From assembly GCA_029990175.1 (NCBI GenBank), contig JARKIP010000065.1:5956501-6020500 (forward strand): DNA of 64,000 bases, in the 5' to 3' direction. Under the pieces are notes generated by a model, which was given only the letters and a program-made list of their open reading frames with translations, searched no databases and was not told the DNA's origin. Of this stretch, positions 36,743 to 49,790 are shown piece by piece (within the stretch, counting starts at the first letter, position 1; each line of letters starts with the position of its first letter). This stretch comes from Petunia secreta (lineage: Eukaryota > Streptophyta > Magnoliopsida > Solanales > Solanaceae). The position numbers were made by a program, and so were the translations under genes.

Positions 36743-39194
36743 TACTTGATAAAAATGAAAAAAAGTAGAGCTTTTTCTAGTTTTATTTATAGCAATACGA
36801 AGGGTAGAAACATTCTCTTATTTGAGATTTTTTTTAATTAATGTAACCCCTCTCGCCTTCCATTCCCGGTAGAATGCTTTCATACATAAACTTATATTAT
36901 TAATATTGTACTTAATACTTGTCTAAGCATCTCTGCCACATGGTTTCCTGGAATATCTCAACTTCGACTCACTCTTATTTTAGAAAAAGAAATATGGTGT
37001 GTAAAATCAAAACAAAAGTCAGAGACAAATTAAAACATCACCTCGATTTTTATTTAACATGTATAGTAGTGAATATCAAAAGGAGTGGAAACCTTAATGT
37101 ACTTAATGCTACTACTGTTTTTAATTCATGTATTATCCAGTCTACAGATCTACCTAATAGCTGCATGAATTCTCTATGTAATCCTCCGTGATTTCTATTT
37201 ATACATTTCGTATTTTATCAAAAAAAAGAAAGTATATCAAAAGGAGTAACAACAATACTGGCCAACAGCTAGAAGCGTAGTCCAACAAAAGTCTTGAATA
37301 TGATGTCTAAACAGAATATAATACGTTTAGCTCAACCGAAGATAATTGATAACATAGAAGTGACTTATATCAAGACTCTAGCAAACTTTGAAATACGAAA
37401 GTACTTAAACTGAAATAAAAAAGATCTTGAAAACTTCAGCTTACAAACTGGCTAAACTCCACATAAAGCATTTTCCTCATTTCTTTCGATTTTCTTTTTT
37501 ACTTCGCTAACAGTTTCATTATAGTTTTCGTGTCTTAAGAATGTCGAAATTAATCAATCCTAATTTTGATAAGTACATGAAGAGTTGCATGTAAACGTAC
37601 TTTGTGATTTTTTTAATCCATAGTTGAGAACACTCTCCAAATAATTTGAAAGTGAATTCTGCTTCCAATAGACAAAGAAACTGCAGTAACACCAATGTAA
37701 GGTGCTTTCTTGGTTCCTCATATTTCTCCATTTGATATGTGCTTAAGAAAAATAAATTTTACAGAATAGGTAAATAGCATGTTAATGTATTCATATTGAA
37801 GTTTGATTTATCACCCTTAATCAAAATTATTACAGCTGTAACAATGAAAAATTCTTTGATAGGAAACACTTTACTCATCTTACTGGATATAGCCAATATG
37901 AATTCTGATTCCTGATTAGATCAATGTGCTTGTGAATAGTAATATTGGAGGACGACTAATTAAGTCCAAAAAAAAAAAAAAGATACAAAAAATAAATCTG
38001 TACCGGCACTTGGCAAGATTTCATAGCTGATATGCAGCTTCTTTAATTCTCATACATTTGAAACATTCAAAAGTTTCCATAACAAAAGAACTATAAAATA
38101 CAAATTGAAAGCAAGGTAATGACGAATATAGTACTTAATAGACAACCTAAAACCCTTTCTAATAGATACAGCAAGCACCTTGAAGGCTTGAATTTGCATG
38201 TACACTGCGCATAGCCACTTATAAGCTCCTATATATGAGGAGGATGAATTCAATTTAATGGAATAGATCAGTAACAGAAAGATTGAAAGAGATTTAAATT
38301 GGAAATGTCAACAGAGGAATAACTCATGAATTCTGAATATCAATCAAGGGTTTTAATGAGAGGAATTTAATGACAATAGTTAAGAAAGAAGTAATGGTGT
38401 ATTTTTTATTTTCTGAAAATAAATTTTTGATTAAAAGTAAGGAGAAAGGTCAAAAATTTGAGAAAAAAGATAAGTCCAATCCTTGACCAAAAAGAGGTGC
38501 CACATCAGCAATTTTGAGCCTAGAATTTTATATATATAAAAATTTAAATGTTAGAGTAATAAAAATCCCAATATTGGCCTCTTAGTCCTTCCCCCACTCT
38601 TAATTTGACTTAATGTGTAATAAATGCATGAACAACCATTTGTAATCCTGGAGTACTATTTTTTGTGATTTCATGTTCCTTTAAGAATATTAATTCAAGG
38701 AACTCTCTTTTGCTCCTTTCTTCCTATCTGTTGGCACCCCAATTTCATACTCCTTTGTTTAGAGTTGGCTTCCGGTAAGGTTAAGTCGTCAACTTTTGGC
38801 CTGACGATATGGTGGTGAAGAAGGTCAGACAATAGTGATCTTTGGAGTTGTGAATGGTAAATTCTACAAGAACAACCATGCATATAGATCTCGAATAAAA
38901 AGGTGCAAACAAAGGTAATTTCATAGGTAGATTACATACGAATTACGATGAATATAAGCTCTTATAAGATTTGAACAATGTAATGTAAAGTAAAAGATCG
39001 AATTGACGTATTAACATTTGCTTTCTGTTTTTTGTGTTGAGGCTTGAGAGGAGTGTCCTCAAGCGCTATTCATTTCCTTTGTCAAGTTTGTATATTACAC
39101 TTTAGAATGCTTCTTAGTTAACGGTGATTAGTTAATTTTTTATAGAAATTTTAAATAAAAATAATTATCGCAACAAAAGAGATTGCTCCTATAT
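36743..39194. other. AT-rich DNA, nothing recognised
   Basis: About 2.4 kb. The longest frames (36919-37191 plus, 38695-38883 minus, 37519-37731 minus) show no domain and no supporting context. I report none as a gene. Confidence 0.4.
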
Positions 39195-39979
39195 TGATAC
39201 GGGAGAAAATATGGAAACGATAAAAACGAGATACAAGTAAGACGTATCTCGAACTACCACCAAAGTAGCTACGAGGAACTCGTCTCATAACACCTTCGGT
39301 TCGCATCAAGAAAAACCTAGACTATGCAAACTATCCTCAAGACGTACTTGGGTCTTGCAAAAGGTTTGATCGGATAAGGAATGAGGTTCAATTGGACCCA
39401 TTAAATGATTCAAGCCTAAAAAGGGATTTCATTCATGAGAGAAATCTCAAAGTCATTCATCAATATTCGAAGCTAGGTAATGAACTAGAAGAGCTAATGA
39501 GGCATTTATAGTGTTTTCCTCATGCTTAAGTAATGTCTAAAATACCCCCACAAATTGGGTTTCATAAGTAAGCCACGCAGGGCCAAAATAGGAATTAACT
39601 AGCTAAAACTCATAATGGAAAGTGAGGGAGGCGGAGCGCCTAGTGTATGGGCGGAGCATCTGGAAAGTTAGGCAGTAGCTCGTCTAGGTCGAGCGCCCCA
39701 ATTCTTGGGAGGAGCACCTGGTTCCATAGGGTCTTGGGCGGAGAGCCTCTTTGGGCAGGTGGAGCACCCGGTGCTTCCTCATTCTTGGGCAATGAACGAT
39801 TGAGGCGGAGGGCCTCAATTTCAGGCGGGGCGCCTGGAGCTGTTAGCACACTATACTTCTTCAAATTACTTCTAACGCTCCCATCTTCAAGGCCCTTCCA
39901 AACCAAGTATAGGTGAGCATCTTGGACCTCTTTGACTTGACTTCGAGTGAACGATCTCGTGGTAGTTTGCCCCGTATCA
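39195..39979 (-). repeat. Solo LTR, copy 2 (785 bp)
   Basis: Inverted relative to copy 1. On the minus strand it starts TGATACGGGGCAAACTACCA and ends ...CCCGTATCA, giving a 6-bp perfect terminal inverted repeat TGATAC/GTATCA. It is flanked by the perfect 5-bp duplication TATAT (39190-39194 and 39980-39984). A TATAAATGC box lies near 39510. A block at 39630-39840 has at least seven diverged GGCGGAGCGCCT-like modules, more decayed than in copy 1. No internal element sequence is present. Confidence 0.85.
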
Positions 39980-39984
39980 TATAT

Positions 39985-41135
39985 TCATCGGATTGTATTA
40001 ATATGTGTAGTTAGCAGTTTGCTTAACTTTTTCCTCTGGTATACATAACTGTTACTAGTTTTTATTTTCTCTTGAATTTGTTGATGTAATATAATGTATT
40101 ATTTAAATTGTTGAAGCGCCGAAGACTTTTTTCGCTTTCTTAATGAAGTAAATTGTTAGTTTATATAGAAAGACTTGAATTGGTATACTAAGATAAATCG
40201 TTCCTTATTTTGCTTTATTCTTTTATCTTTTTCTTTTTCTTTGTGTGCCTTTATTCATTCTTAACTTGACGAAATATATTTTGTGGACTTGTACATTTTA
40301 GATATTCATATCCTGCTTCTGAGTATTTCAAAATTGTTGAGAAGAACAAGCCAAGATTGAAAAAAATTGGCTTATGTTACATATATTGTTCGATCATGTA
40401 TTTAACAAGGTTAAATAAATCAATTGAAGTCTGACTTATGGGTTTTCGCGAGAAAAGCAGTTCAGAAATTATAAAATATCCGCATGTGTGTGTGTGTGTA
40501 AAAAAAAAGATATATGTATTATATTCTCTCATGACTACGCATGTGTTTATCTCTCCTCTTGAATATCAATATCTTTGTTTTGATAGGTAGTATATTTAGT
40601 AGTAGTTGGAAAAGTATAAGTAGTAAACTCCTCACTTGCAAATTATGGTGAAATATATTTACCTATACTCAAAAGTGAATCAAATGTGATTCAAATTAAA
40701 GTTTAGATCTCCAACTTATCTATACTTGCCATTAATCTTAATTGGGACTTATTTTAGAATATCTTCATATCTATATGAAATTCTTTGAGAACGGAAGTTG
40801 AATGTTTCATATTCTTAGTTGTGAAAAAAGAATAGATAGAAATATGCTTAATTATTATTAAAAAATCAATCAACGATGTAAACTTTATTGTTATAGACTA
40901 TAAGAATGACAAAACTAATCAAATTGTTTCATTTAATTAACGAAGAGGTATTCTCATATTTTTTGTCTTTATACGATTGATGAATTTGCTTTGTTATTTT
41001 TAATATTTGATATTAGAAAATAGTCATTTTGTAAGATTAACAAGAGGATTTTCATGACGAGGCGATGCGCTGACAATTACCTAGTTAATATAAATATAGA
41101 ATAGAGATATAAATATCGATATAAATATATGCATA
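39985..41135. other. AT-rich DNA, nothing recognised
   Basis: About 1.15 kb up to the target duplication of the large MULE. It includes a short GT tract near 40486-40499 and a possible but weak Helitron-like end near 41057-41088. Confidence 0.4.
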
Positions 41136-41144
41136 ATTAAGTTA

Positions 41145-41203
41145 GAGTTTAAGTTTGGTGCACCGTCGTTGTATTACTTTCTTACACCATCTGGTAATAT
41201 TGA
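41145..41203. repeat. Left terminal inverted repeat of the MULE
   Basis: First 19 bp identical to the right end in inverse orientation; about 59 bp alignable with roughly a dozen mismatches. Confidence 0.88.
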
Positions 41204-42258
41204 CCTGCTATAGCAAGTCACCAAAATTTTCATAATTATTTTCTTTTTCTATAATTAAGATTTTTATTTTATCCCCCCTCTCTCTCTCCTCTTAAAATCC
41301 TTATCTACATCTTTTTCAAATCTAAAAGTCTTCTCTCTCTCTCCCTATAACCCTATACTTCTCCATCAATCCCTCCGTTTGATCAACAAGGACTTATGCA
41401 GGATGATAACTTTTGAATAATTTATATTATTGGATGGGCTGGATTGAAGGATTTATATTACTCCTGCACAAGTTTCCAAACTATTGTTGAGAACAAGAAT
41501 GAAACAACTCATTCATCGTCGGAATAGATATTATGATTAATGCTACAAGTTGAGCTAATAACTAGAATTAAAGATTCATCTCATGGAATCCTTGTAAATG
41601 AGGAATTTACTGTGTGAAGTATTTCGTGCTAGAGTTAAATTAAAATCTTCCATGAGGGAATAATCATAAATAGTACTCATGGCTAATCCTTAATTAGAAA
41701 AACTTTTGATGCCTTTTTTATTCTGACTCAGATACAAAAATCAGAACACTTGAGCATTGATGATTTACTTTTGGGAAAATTTCAAAACTAACCATATATA
41801 TCACATAGACCTACTATTTAATAGACACATTTACTAAATATCAATGGCTAACCAAAATCAATGCTAAAAATTAGGTCCATGAATATCCTACAACTTTTAA
41901 TCCAGCGTGAAAATCTCCTAACAAACGTCGATTAATTGAGCAGATATGGAATGTATCATGCGAAAAATCATGAATGTGAAACAGTCCCTGCATATGTTAA
42001 ACAGTGCCTGAATTCCCCAGAAAATCACGTCCCTTAACTAGTGGGAATGGAATCTGATCAGCCGAAAAACAAGGAATCCACAAGGCACGTAAAGGAATAA
42101 ATATTTACAACTATATATAGCCATATACATGATATTAACAGAACAAATATCAAAGAAATATTCCACATATTTTTGAAGAACCGAAGATCTATCTATAAAG
42201 ACATTGAAGAGGAAAAGATATCGTTATTGAAGTTGTATCACTGGAATATCATCAAAAT

Positions 42259-44940
42259 ATGGCACCCATTAAAATTTTAATTCAATATGAAGGACAATGG
42301 GTTGATGATTACAAATTTATCAACTACAAAGCTGATGGAATTCTACTACAAGAAGATTGTTTGTATGCAACGTTTATGGCTGCAATAGTATCTCAACTAG
42401 CAATTGATACATCTAGATACATGCTTAATATCCAGTATCAAATTGAAGAAGGATTCCAACCAATCTTCATTAAGAATGATATGGGTGTTCAGCTTTATGT
42501 GGAGCAAAAAAAAGGATAAAAAATGAGCGAATATCCACTTTGCATTACTGTAACTGAAAAATTCAAGGAAGTTGGTTCAGCACGAATGCAGTGGTATTGG
42601 CTACGAATATTTGCAGTGATCAAGATCGAATTCAAGAAATCAACATTGCAGAGGTAGTCCAGCAGATATTTTCAACTAACAATGATGAAATTGAAGGTGT
42701 ACCAATTGCTGAAATTGGGATCATTGAAAATCCTGAACATGACAACATACAGGAAAATCAAGTATATAAGGACAAACAAACTCTCCAAAGTGTAGTAAAG
42801 AACTACGCTTTGAGAGAAAAGTTTGAAACTAAGGTTGATAGGTTATCAACAAAGAGGTAATTTTATTTAGTTGATATTGAATGCATATTACAATATATTC
42901 CGTAAAAAATTTCATATTTATTAATTTATAAATACAACTTGAATTCTACTGGCAGATATTCAGTTGTTTGTGTTAACAGTCTGTGTAGTTGGATGCTGCG
43001 ATCGTCAAGCTTGAATGGATCAAGAGTATTCATGATAAGAAAGTTTAACAGTGTCCACACATGTCCAATAGAAGAAAGATTGATTTCAGAGAGACGTGTG
43101 AGTACTAATGTTATTTGAAATATAATGAAAGAAAGATTTGCAGATCCAAAAACAATATACACACCAAAGGATATCATAATGGAGTTGAAAAAAACATACG
43201 GTATTACTCTCAACTACATGAAAGCATGGAGATGTAAGGAGAAGGCAACTGAATTATTGAGGGGAGAACCAAGTCAAACCTATGGTAAAATTCCAAGTTA
43301 TCTATACGTCCTGAACAAGGCCAACCCCGGATCTGTTACAAAGCTTAAAAAAGCAGATGATGAGTCCTTTTTGTATGTTTTCATTGCGCTCAATGCATTT
43401 ATACATGGATGGAAATGTTGTAGGCCTGTAATGGTTGTGGATGGTAGTTTTCTGAGTGGCGTATACGGTGGTACAATGTTAATTGCCTGCACATTGGATG
43501 GTTCTGGTAAGTGTCTTAATAAAATATTTATTAAATATTTAGTCGATATGCAAATGAATATTTATATCTTACCCTCCTGTAGATACATCTAAGAAAACAA
43601 GTTGTACTGAATACTAGTTGAACATTTGCTGTAGTACACCAATTAATATTGCATATTTAAATAAATTATTTGAATTTTATCAATCTGCATAATTCAAGTA
43701 ATGTATTTTGTGTGCAGGCCATATTCTACCATTAGCATATGCAGTAGTTGATTCTGAAAATGATGCAGCTTGGGAATGGTTTTTCAAATGTTTAAGAGAA
43801 GCATATGGTATAAAGGATGACATGTGTGTAGTGTCTGATAGCCACGAAAGTATAGCACGGGCAGTGAAGACAATATATCCGGAAATACCTCATTGTGTTT
43901 GTGTATTCCACTTATGGACAAATATTAAGGTGAAGTTTAAAAAGGGCGAAGAGAAACTTAAAGATACATATTTTAGAGTATCGAAAAGCAATGGAGGACC
44001 TTGAGAGTATCGACACTACAGTGAAAGATTACCTCTTCAAAATTGGTTATCAAAGGTGGTCTATAGCACACGCACAGACTAAGCGAACATTCTTTATGAC
44101 ATCTAATATAGCAGAGTCAGTAAATGCAGCAAACAAACAGGCAAGGAAACTCCCAATTGTAGCTTTGATAGAGTACATGACTGATATGTTTCAGATGCGG
44201 ACTGCAAAAAATAGACAATTTGCAATGGACACGTTCACAGCACTTGGGGATAAATATCAAGAAATCCTAAATGAGAACATCGTTGCTTCAAAAAAATGGA
44301 ATGTAAGTACATTCTTTCTGTTAACATCTGCATAAATTTACAGTACGTATGAAGTAGTATAAGAGCCGTATTGATTGTTGAATATTCTGTTAATATATGC
44401 ATCAAATATTCAATGAATATTCAAAGGTATTGTTGACTGTATTAATATGCATAAAATATTAATGATATATCTGTAAACTACATGTAGGTATTACCATCAA
44501 CTGATCTCCTATACAAAGTGGTTTTTGGAAGGGTAAAACATATTGTTGATCTACAGGCAAAAACATTCACTTGTGGAAAGTATCAGCTTGATGAAATTAC
44601 TTGTCAACACACAATAGATGTACTAGACTACATGCACGTTAAGCCAGCTGAATACTGTGCCGAATACTACAAAAAGGAAACAATCTTGAAAACATATGAA
44701 GTACCAGTGTTTCCAATTCAAGGTGAGAGTGCGTGGAATGTGCCCGAGGAGATAAGAAGTGAAATTGTACTGCCAGCACATAGTAAAAAACAAGCAGGCA
44801 GGCCAAAAACTTCAAGAATCAAGTCAGCATGGGAGAGACCACTGAAGAGAGCACAGATAGCCTGTGCACGTTGTGATCATCAAGGTCACAACCGCAAGAC
44901 CTGTAAGAAATGCTCCAATAAGGTTTTAAAAGAAGTATAA
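42259..44940 (+). pseudogene. MuDR-type transposase, multi-exon, disabled
   Basis: Transposase that would cut and move the element. Parts in order: an N-terminal module of plant MuDR proteins (42259-42516); the DNA-binding domain with a VYKDKQTLQSVVKNYALREKF block (about 42770-42855); an intron 42857-42955 (GTAATT...GGCAG); a continuation with the ADPKTIYTPKDI block; the DDE domain with Asp in VVDGSFLSG (about 43437) and Asp in VVSDSHESI (about 43836), split by an intron at 43507-43717 (GTAAGT...TGCAG); then an AESVNAANK block, an intron to about 44486, and a C-terminal SWIM-like segment plus CCHC knuckle (C-x2-C-x4-H-x4-C). Lesions: TAA at 42517, a frame change before 42591, TGA at 43116-43118, and a one-base shift in an A-run near 43985. 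The SWIM motif lacks its first Cys. Confidence 0.8.
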
Positions 44941-45269
44941 GTTTGTTGAACTTTGCTGTTGAAACTATTGATGTTGTTTTTTAATAATGTTTCCAAGATT
45001 AGTAACTTTTACTGTTAATTTATTTAAGTAATTATTGATGTTTTGACTAATAAGTATGGTTGTTTTAAAGTTTCACTTTACAATACAGTAATGCAGTAAA
45101 TATATCCAGCGAATAGCAGATATTCAACAAATATATAAAATTTATTTAGTATGCTACCAAAAGTTTCATGAAAACTGGAAGTAAACTAAACTTATCCCAA
45201 ATATGTAAATAAATTTATATAATACATATAAGTATATACACATGATTGTTGAATCTGATATTCTCTGAT

Positions 45270-45830
45270 GTCTTTATGACAATTCGTCAAGTCCGATCGA
45301 GAAACCTGCGCCCAAAGTGCTTACGTAGCCGGTCACCGTTTGGCTAAGATCCTTGATGTCTGATTCATAAACCACTAACGCTTTCAGTCTTGCGTTAAGT
45401 GTTCGCATAATGACTAAGGTCCTAACAACTTGATGTCAGACTGTTCAACATGAGGGACATCTAACTCCTCTAACATAGATAACATAAACACTAGGATTAG
45501 ATGCTTAACATAACGACTCGTATGCTTTCACGAAAGATAGAGGAGCGACTCCTCGAATTCTTGATCTTTGGTGCCAGTGGAGCAAAGGAAGCGGGGGGAC
45601 AGCATTTTTTTCCGACCTATATTGAATAGGTATCGCAATTGTTCGTTAATATGTCTTAACAGACAGTCCGGCGCTAGTTGATTCTCGGGAATACGAAGAT
45701 TCAAGAGGCAAGAAAGGGATTGGATAAAGACTGGTTCCAGTAGGGGACCCCATATGACATCTGAAAGGACTTCCCCGCGATTCCGCTAGAGAAGATTGGA
45801 CGCTATTGGCCCAAGGAAGAGTATAATTTA
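45270..45830. other. Candidate organellar (mitochondrial-like) DNA insert
   Basis: About 560 bp with clearly higher GC and no AATATTC-type motifs, unlike the surrounding MULE non-coding DNA. Stretches such as GGAGCAAAGGAAGCGGGGGG have the style of plant mitochondrial intergenic DNA. No mitochondrial gene is recognised, and neither boundary has a diagnostic signature. An inserted unrelated transposon fragment is an alternative. Confidence 0.35.
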
Positions 45831-46317
45831 TAGTGAATAACAAATTGCAATAAAAATTACAACACACCAAATATGCAACAAATATCTACATAATATGCAG
45901 TTTGGTGTAACTAATGATAACCTTGAATATGCAGCAAATATTCCACTGCTGTAAACAAAAACCGTGCTAATATGTACATAATATGCAATATGCAACAAAT
46001 ATTTCCCCTGGTGTAAATAAAATGCAATAATATATTCAAGTAAAATGGAAGTAAACAGAAACTTAAACTACTGGTGTAAATAGATTGCAATAATACATTG
46101 AAGTATATATAAAATAGGTAAATGCATCTGATATATGACATAAAACATACTAGTTCTGACAAATATCTGGATGATATTTTCTGAATACAAAACCAGAATG
46201 TACAAACCAAAAATTCATAGTACTGTTGTAATCAAAATTAAATAAGATCAGTTAATCACAATGGTATTGTCAAAATTAAATTACAAACAAAAATAAAAAA
46301 AAAAGGGCAGCAGGTTC

Positions 46318-46486
46318 TCAATTCTCCTCATCGCTAACAGCACAGTCCAGTTGTTTGGTCATCCCATAATGCCAGAGATACATTGCATAGCGACTGCGTA
46401 CAACAGAAAGGTCATCTTCTGGTGTAGGCAATGACTGGTACTGAATGTAGTACTCCGCAAACGCAGCAGAAAAGACAGCATAATCA
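46318..46486 (-). pseudogene. ULP1-like terminal exon with Cys-region
   Basis: Joined to the previous exon by an 84-bp intron (GTAAGT at 46570, AATCAG at 46487). It begins DYAVFSAAFAEYY, aligning with the Asp-Cys-Gly-Val-Phe signature of active family members, so the nucleophile Cys is a Tyr. A Cys formed across the splice junction lies two residues upstream. It ends after an acidic tail at TGA 46318-46320. Confidence 0.72.
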
Positions 46487-46570
46487 CTGATTCAATAAAA
46501 GAGGAACATCATATAAAGGAAGTACATTTTACTAATCTGAAGAAGGGAAAAATAATGGAATTAAACTTAC

Positions 46571-47094
46571 CATTGCATCAACGACGGTAGCCTTAAACTG
46601 AAACGCAGCATGAAGGGATCAGCCATAGATTTTCCCTCATAAGGCGACCCTCTGTAGAACAAATCTGCTCTTCTTTGTATAAAATCAGTGCATGATAAGA
46701 AGAGAGGCAACATGATAGAATAGGGATCAAGAGCGTGGATGACTTCTTCATTGTATGCTGGTGAATTTGGGTTAGAGTCATAAACATAAATAGACCGGTC
46801 CTTAAAAGACAATCTCGCCAAAATCCAATTCCAATCATGAACAACCTTGACCGGGAACAAGATATCATCAACAAGAACCCAAGGTGTATTACACCGCAAA
46901 GTAGTGCCAGATATATACTCAGAAATCAATTTAGCATCATCGACAACCCTGAGGTCTTTACCCGACCTGATGAACTCATTATACACGGCTTTGATGACTG
47001 AATCAAACTGATAATCGGTGGTTGTAACTTTGACAATAATGTCCTGATCATACTTGGCCTTCTTACGCAAATAGTAAAACAAGACATCAAGATG
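46571..47094 (-). pseudogene. ULP1-like peptidase exon with His-region
   Basis: Exon after a TTTTTCCAG acceptor, ending before GTAAGT at 46570. It carries the substrate-groove-like part and the DWNWILARLSF block, followed by a YVYDSN block with the Asp expected to orient the catalytic His. In active C48 peptidases the block reads Trp-His-Trp; here Asn replaces the His. The frame is otherwise open for about 175 codons. Confidence 0.7.
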
Positions 47095-49139
47095 CTGGAA
47101 AAATAAGTTCAAAAGGTCATCAATACATACATATATAAATAGTAAGCATTGGATAACAAGGATATACACCAAATATGATAGTTAACTGGAAAAATATACA
47201 ATGAATAAAGGCTTGTAGCAAGACTATAATCCAATTAAAACTGATAATAGAAATGATTGATGTTAATATATAAAGATCAACTCATGCATATCAAGTGTAG
47301 ACAAAGGATGGGAAGAAATAGTTCAGGTGGATACTAAAGCAAAAACACAACAAAAGGTTGCATATTCCTTGAATACAAGATGATATAACAATCAAAACTA
47401 CTGGATATAAGATGATATAACAAACATAACTACTGGATATATCAAGTGTAGACAAAGGATGGGAAGAAATAGTTCAGGTGGATACTAAAGCAAAAACACA
47501 ACAAAAGGTTGCATATTCCTTAAATACAGACATCTATGAAAATTTATTTACAGTATTTGTTTAAATAATCTGTGCATATACAATGAATATATTGAACATA
47601 CTTCCTGTATATATCAGTTTTAGACTAATAAAGGGAAAAAATATCACAGTATTAAACTACTTGATTATTCCTAAAGAATTTAAAATGCAAAAATCATCAA
47701 TGTAACTGTAAACAGAATCATATAATATAATAAGGATACTAAGGAAAGAAATTGCCGAATACCGTGGTACTGAGATCTTTGGAACCATAATTGAGGACAT
47801 GAAACCAATCCTTCTTGTCGACCACATGAACACCAAAATTAAACATCGGATTCAGATTATTCTCCCTTGCTAGATAAATATTACCAACCTTGTAGTGAAA
47901 AATAAATAATGATGACAGATATGTGATAACTAACTACAAGAAGCATCACAGTACAGTTCATTTAAACTACTTACTTAGATTTGTTAATCACTTTCCGATC
48001 AATCCAAGGACCCCATTGCTTTGTAAGGTTGAAATCAGGCTCAGTCCGTATGTTTGCCAACAGAGGATGGGGGAGACGAAAAATGCGTCGCTGGGACAGT
48101 TCGGAGCAGGTAACACCAGAGCCAAATTCATTAATAAATGGAGACTTCTTAAATTTGGAAGTCTTTCTTGTGCGGCGTAAAATCAGAGGTGTATCATCTG
48201 AATCCTCATCATCAGCACCTTGCTCCTCAACAGCATTATCCAAAAGAGGCTCACTGTCATCTTGTTTATCAGCATTGAAAGGTAACTCATTCTGCTGAGC
48301 TCTGGCTTTAACAACATCAGCAGCCCTAGCAGTGAGCTCATTCCACTAACTTTCACGTAATTGGGAAAGTGGATCTTCACTTGACTGATTTACCCCAACC
48401 AGAGATTGCACATCATGAATATTCAGCCCCGCGTCAAAGATCAAATTCTCCTTTCCAGTAGGATGACTGCCTATTCATTAGTATTACAATAAATGTTAGC
48501 TAATATACAAAGGTAATATCATACAAAACTAAACATTAACAACAAACTCATACCTTTATCAACAACAGATTCAAGAGACTTGTCATCAGCCCCAACTTGA
48601 ACATTCTTAACAGGTGGGTTGCCAATAACAACACTAGGATTAGTGAATTCAATATCGCCCAATCTAAACGCTTCACGAATATCATAACCATCGTCCACCA
48701 AATGACCTACATCCATATATACTTTAACAAATCAGACAAAATACCATATAGTTACTAATACTAACTAAATTTCAACTCTAGTAACATGGATATTTATATA
48801 ATATCATATTAATATTTAGGAACAAATGTAAATACCTGGACATGTAACCTTATCACTTCCATCTTCAGTGCCTTCCACACAATTAAAATCTCTATGCCCC
48901 TCATGTATAACTTCTAACAGAATATACAGAGGACAAAAACAATCAACAGTAAATGAAAATCTATTGGTCAAATGAACTTGTATTTTTAAATATTCTGTAA
49001 ATATTTGGAAAATATTCCTTGAATATTTCAATACATGTAAAAAAAAAAGAATTGGCATACCTTGAGGCTTAACTATCTCAACTCCATGGGAAATGTCCTC
49101 AACAACATGAGGTGCTCTCGGCTTCACAGGTACAGGTTC

Positions 49140-49790
49140 TAACAGGACAATTTTTAAAAAAATGCACCAACAAAATGAAACAAGTACATGAATATTTTGC
49201 TAGAATATTGAATAAATATTGTGCAAATTCCACTTGAATTTTTAAATATCATTTAAAAAATAGATCATTAATACCTTTAATACTGGACATCTCAATTCCA
49301 TCTGAATTACCTTCTACAACAGAAGGAAAACTCTGCTTCTCCTATTTCTCCTCTGAAGTTAATAAGGCAAGTAAGGTACAACAAAAATATGTACAGTGAA
49401 CCAACATAATGAAACCTTTATAATGAAAATATCCAGTGAATATTTAGTAAATATTCTGCAAATACTACTTGAATTCTTTGAATAACATTTTAAAAATATA
49501 ATATTAATACCTTGAATATTGGTCATCTCAATTCCTTCTGAATTACCTTCTACAACAGAAGGATGACTCTGCTTCTCTTGTACAGGATCTAACAGGAAAA
49601 TTTAAAAAAAATAAACTTATAAAATGAAACAGGTACATGAAACAGATTGAATTTTTGAATAACATTTTAAAAAAAAGGTCATCAATACCTTGAATATCGG
49701 TCATCTCAATTTCATCAGAATTACCTAATACAACATAAGGAACAGTCTGCTTTTCCTGTTTCTCCACTGAAGGTAATAACGCAAATAAAG
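49140..49790 (-). repeat. Tandemly duplicated small exon plus intron, three units
   Basis: Units centred at about 49270-49350, 49505-49590 and 49690-49775 each encode, on the minus strand, an EKQ-(S/T)-x-P-x-VV-x-GNS-(D/E)-x-IEM-(S/T)-x-I-(K/Q)-G type peptide. Similar intron sequence (TTTTTAAATAACATTTTAAAAA, TAATACCTT) lies between them. Spacing is about 230 and 185 bp. A more diverged relative may lie at 48840-48920. Confidence 0.65.

Noticed and set aside
36919..37191. 90-codon frame with several Cys residues
   Set aside because: No family recognised, no neighbours or splice context; consistent with chance in long AT-rich DNA.
41057..41088. Possible Helitron 3' end (CGAGGCGATGCGCTG then ...CCTAGT)
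   Set aside because: The hairpin has only about four pairs and no matching body or 5' end was seen.
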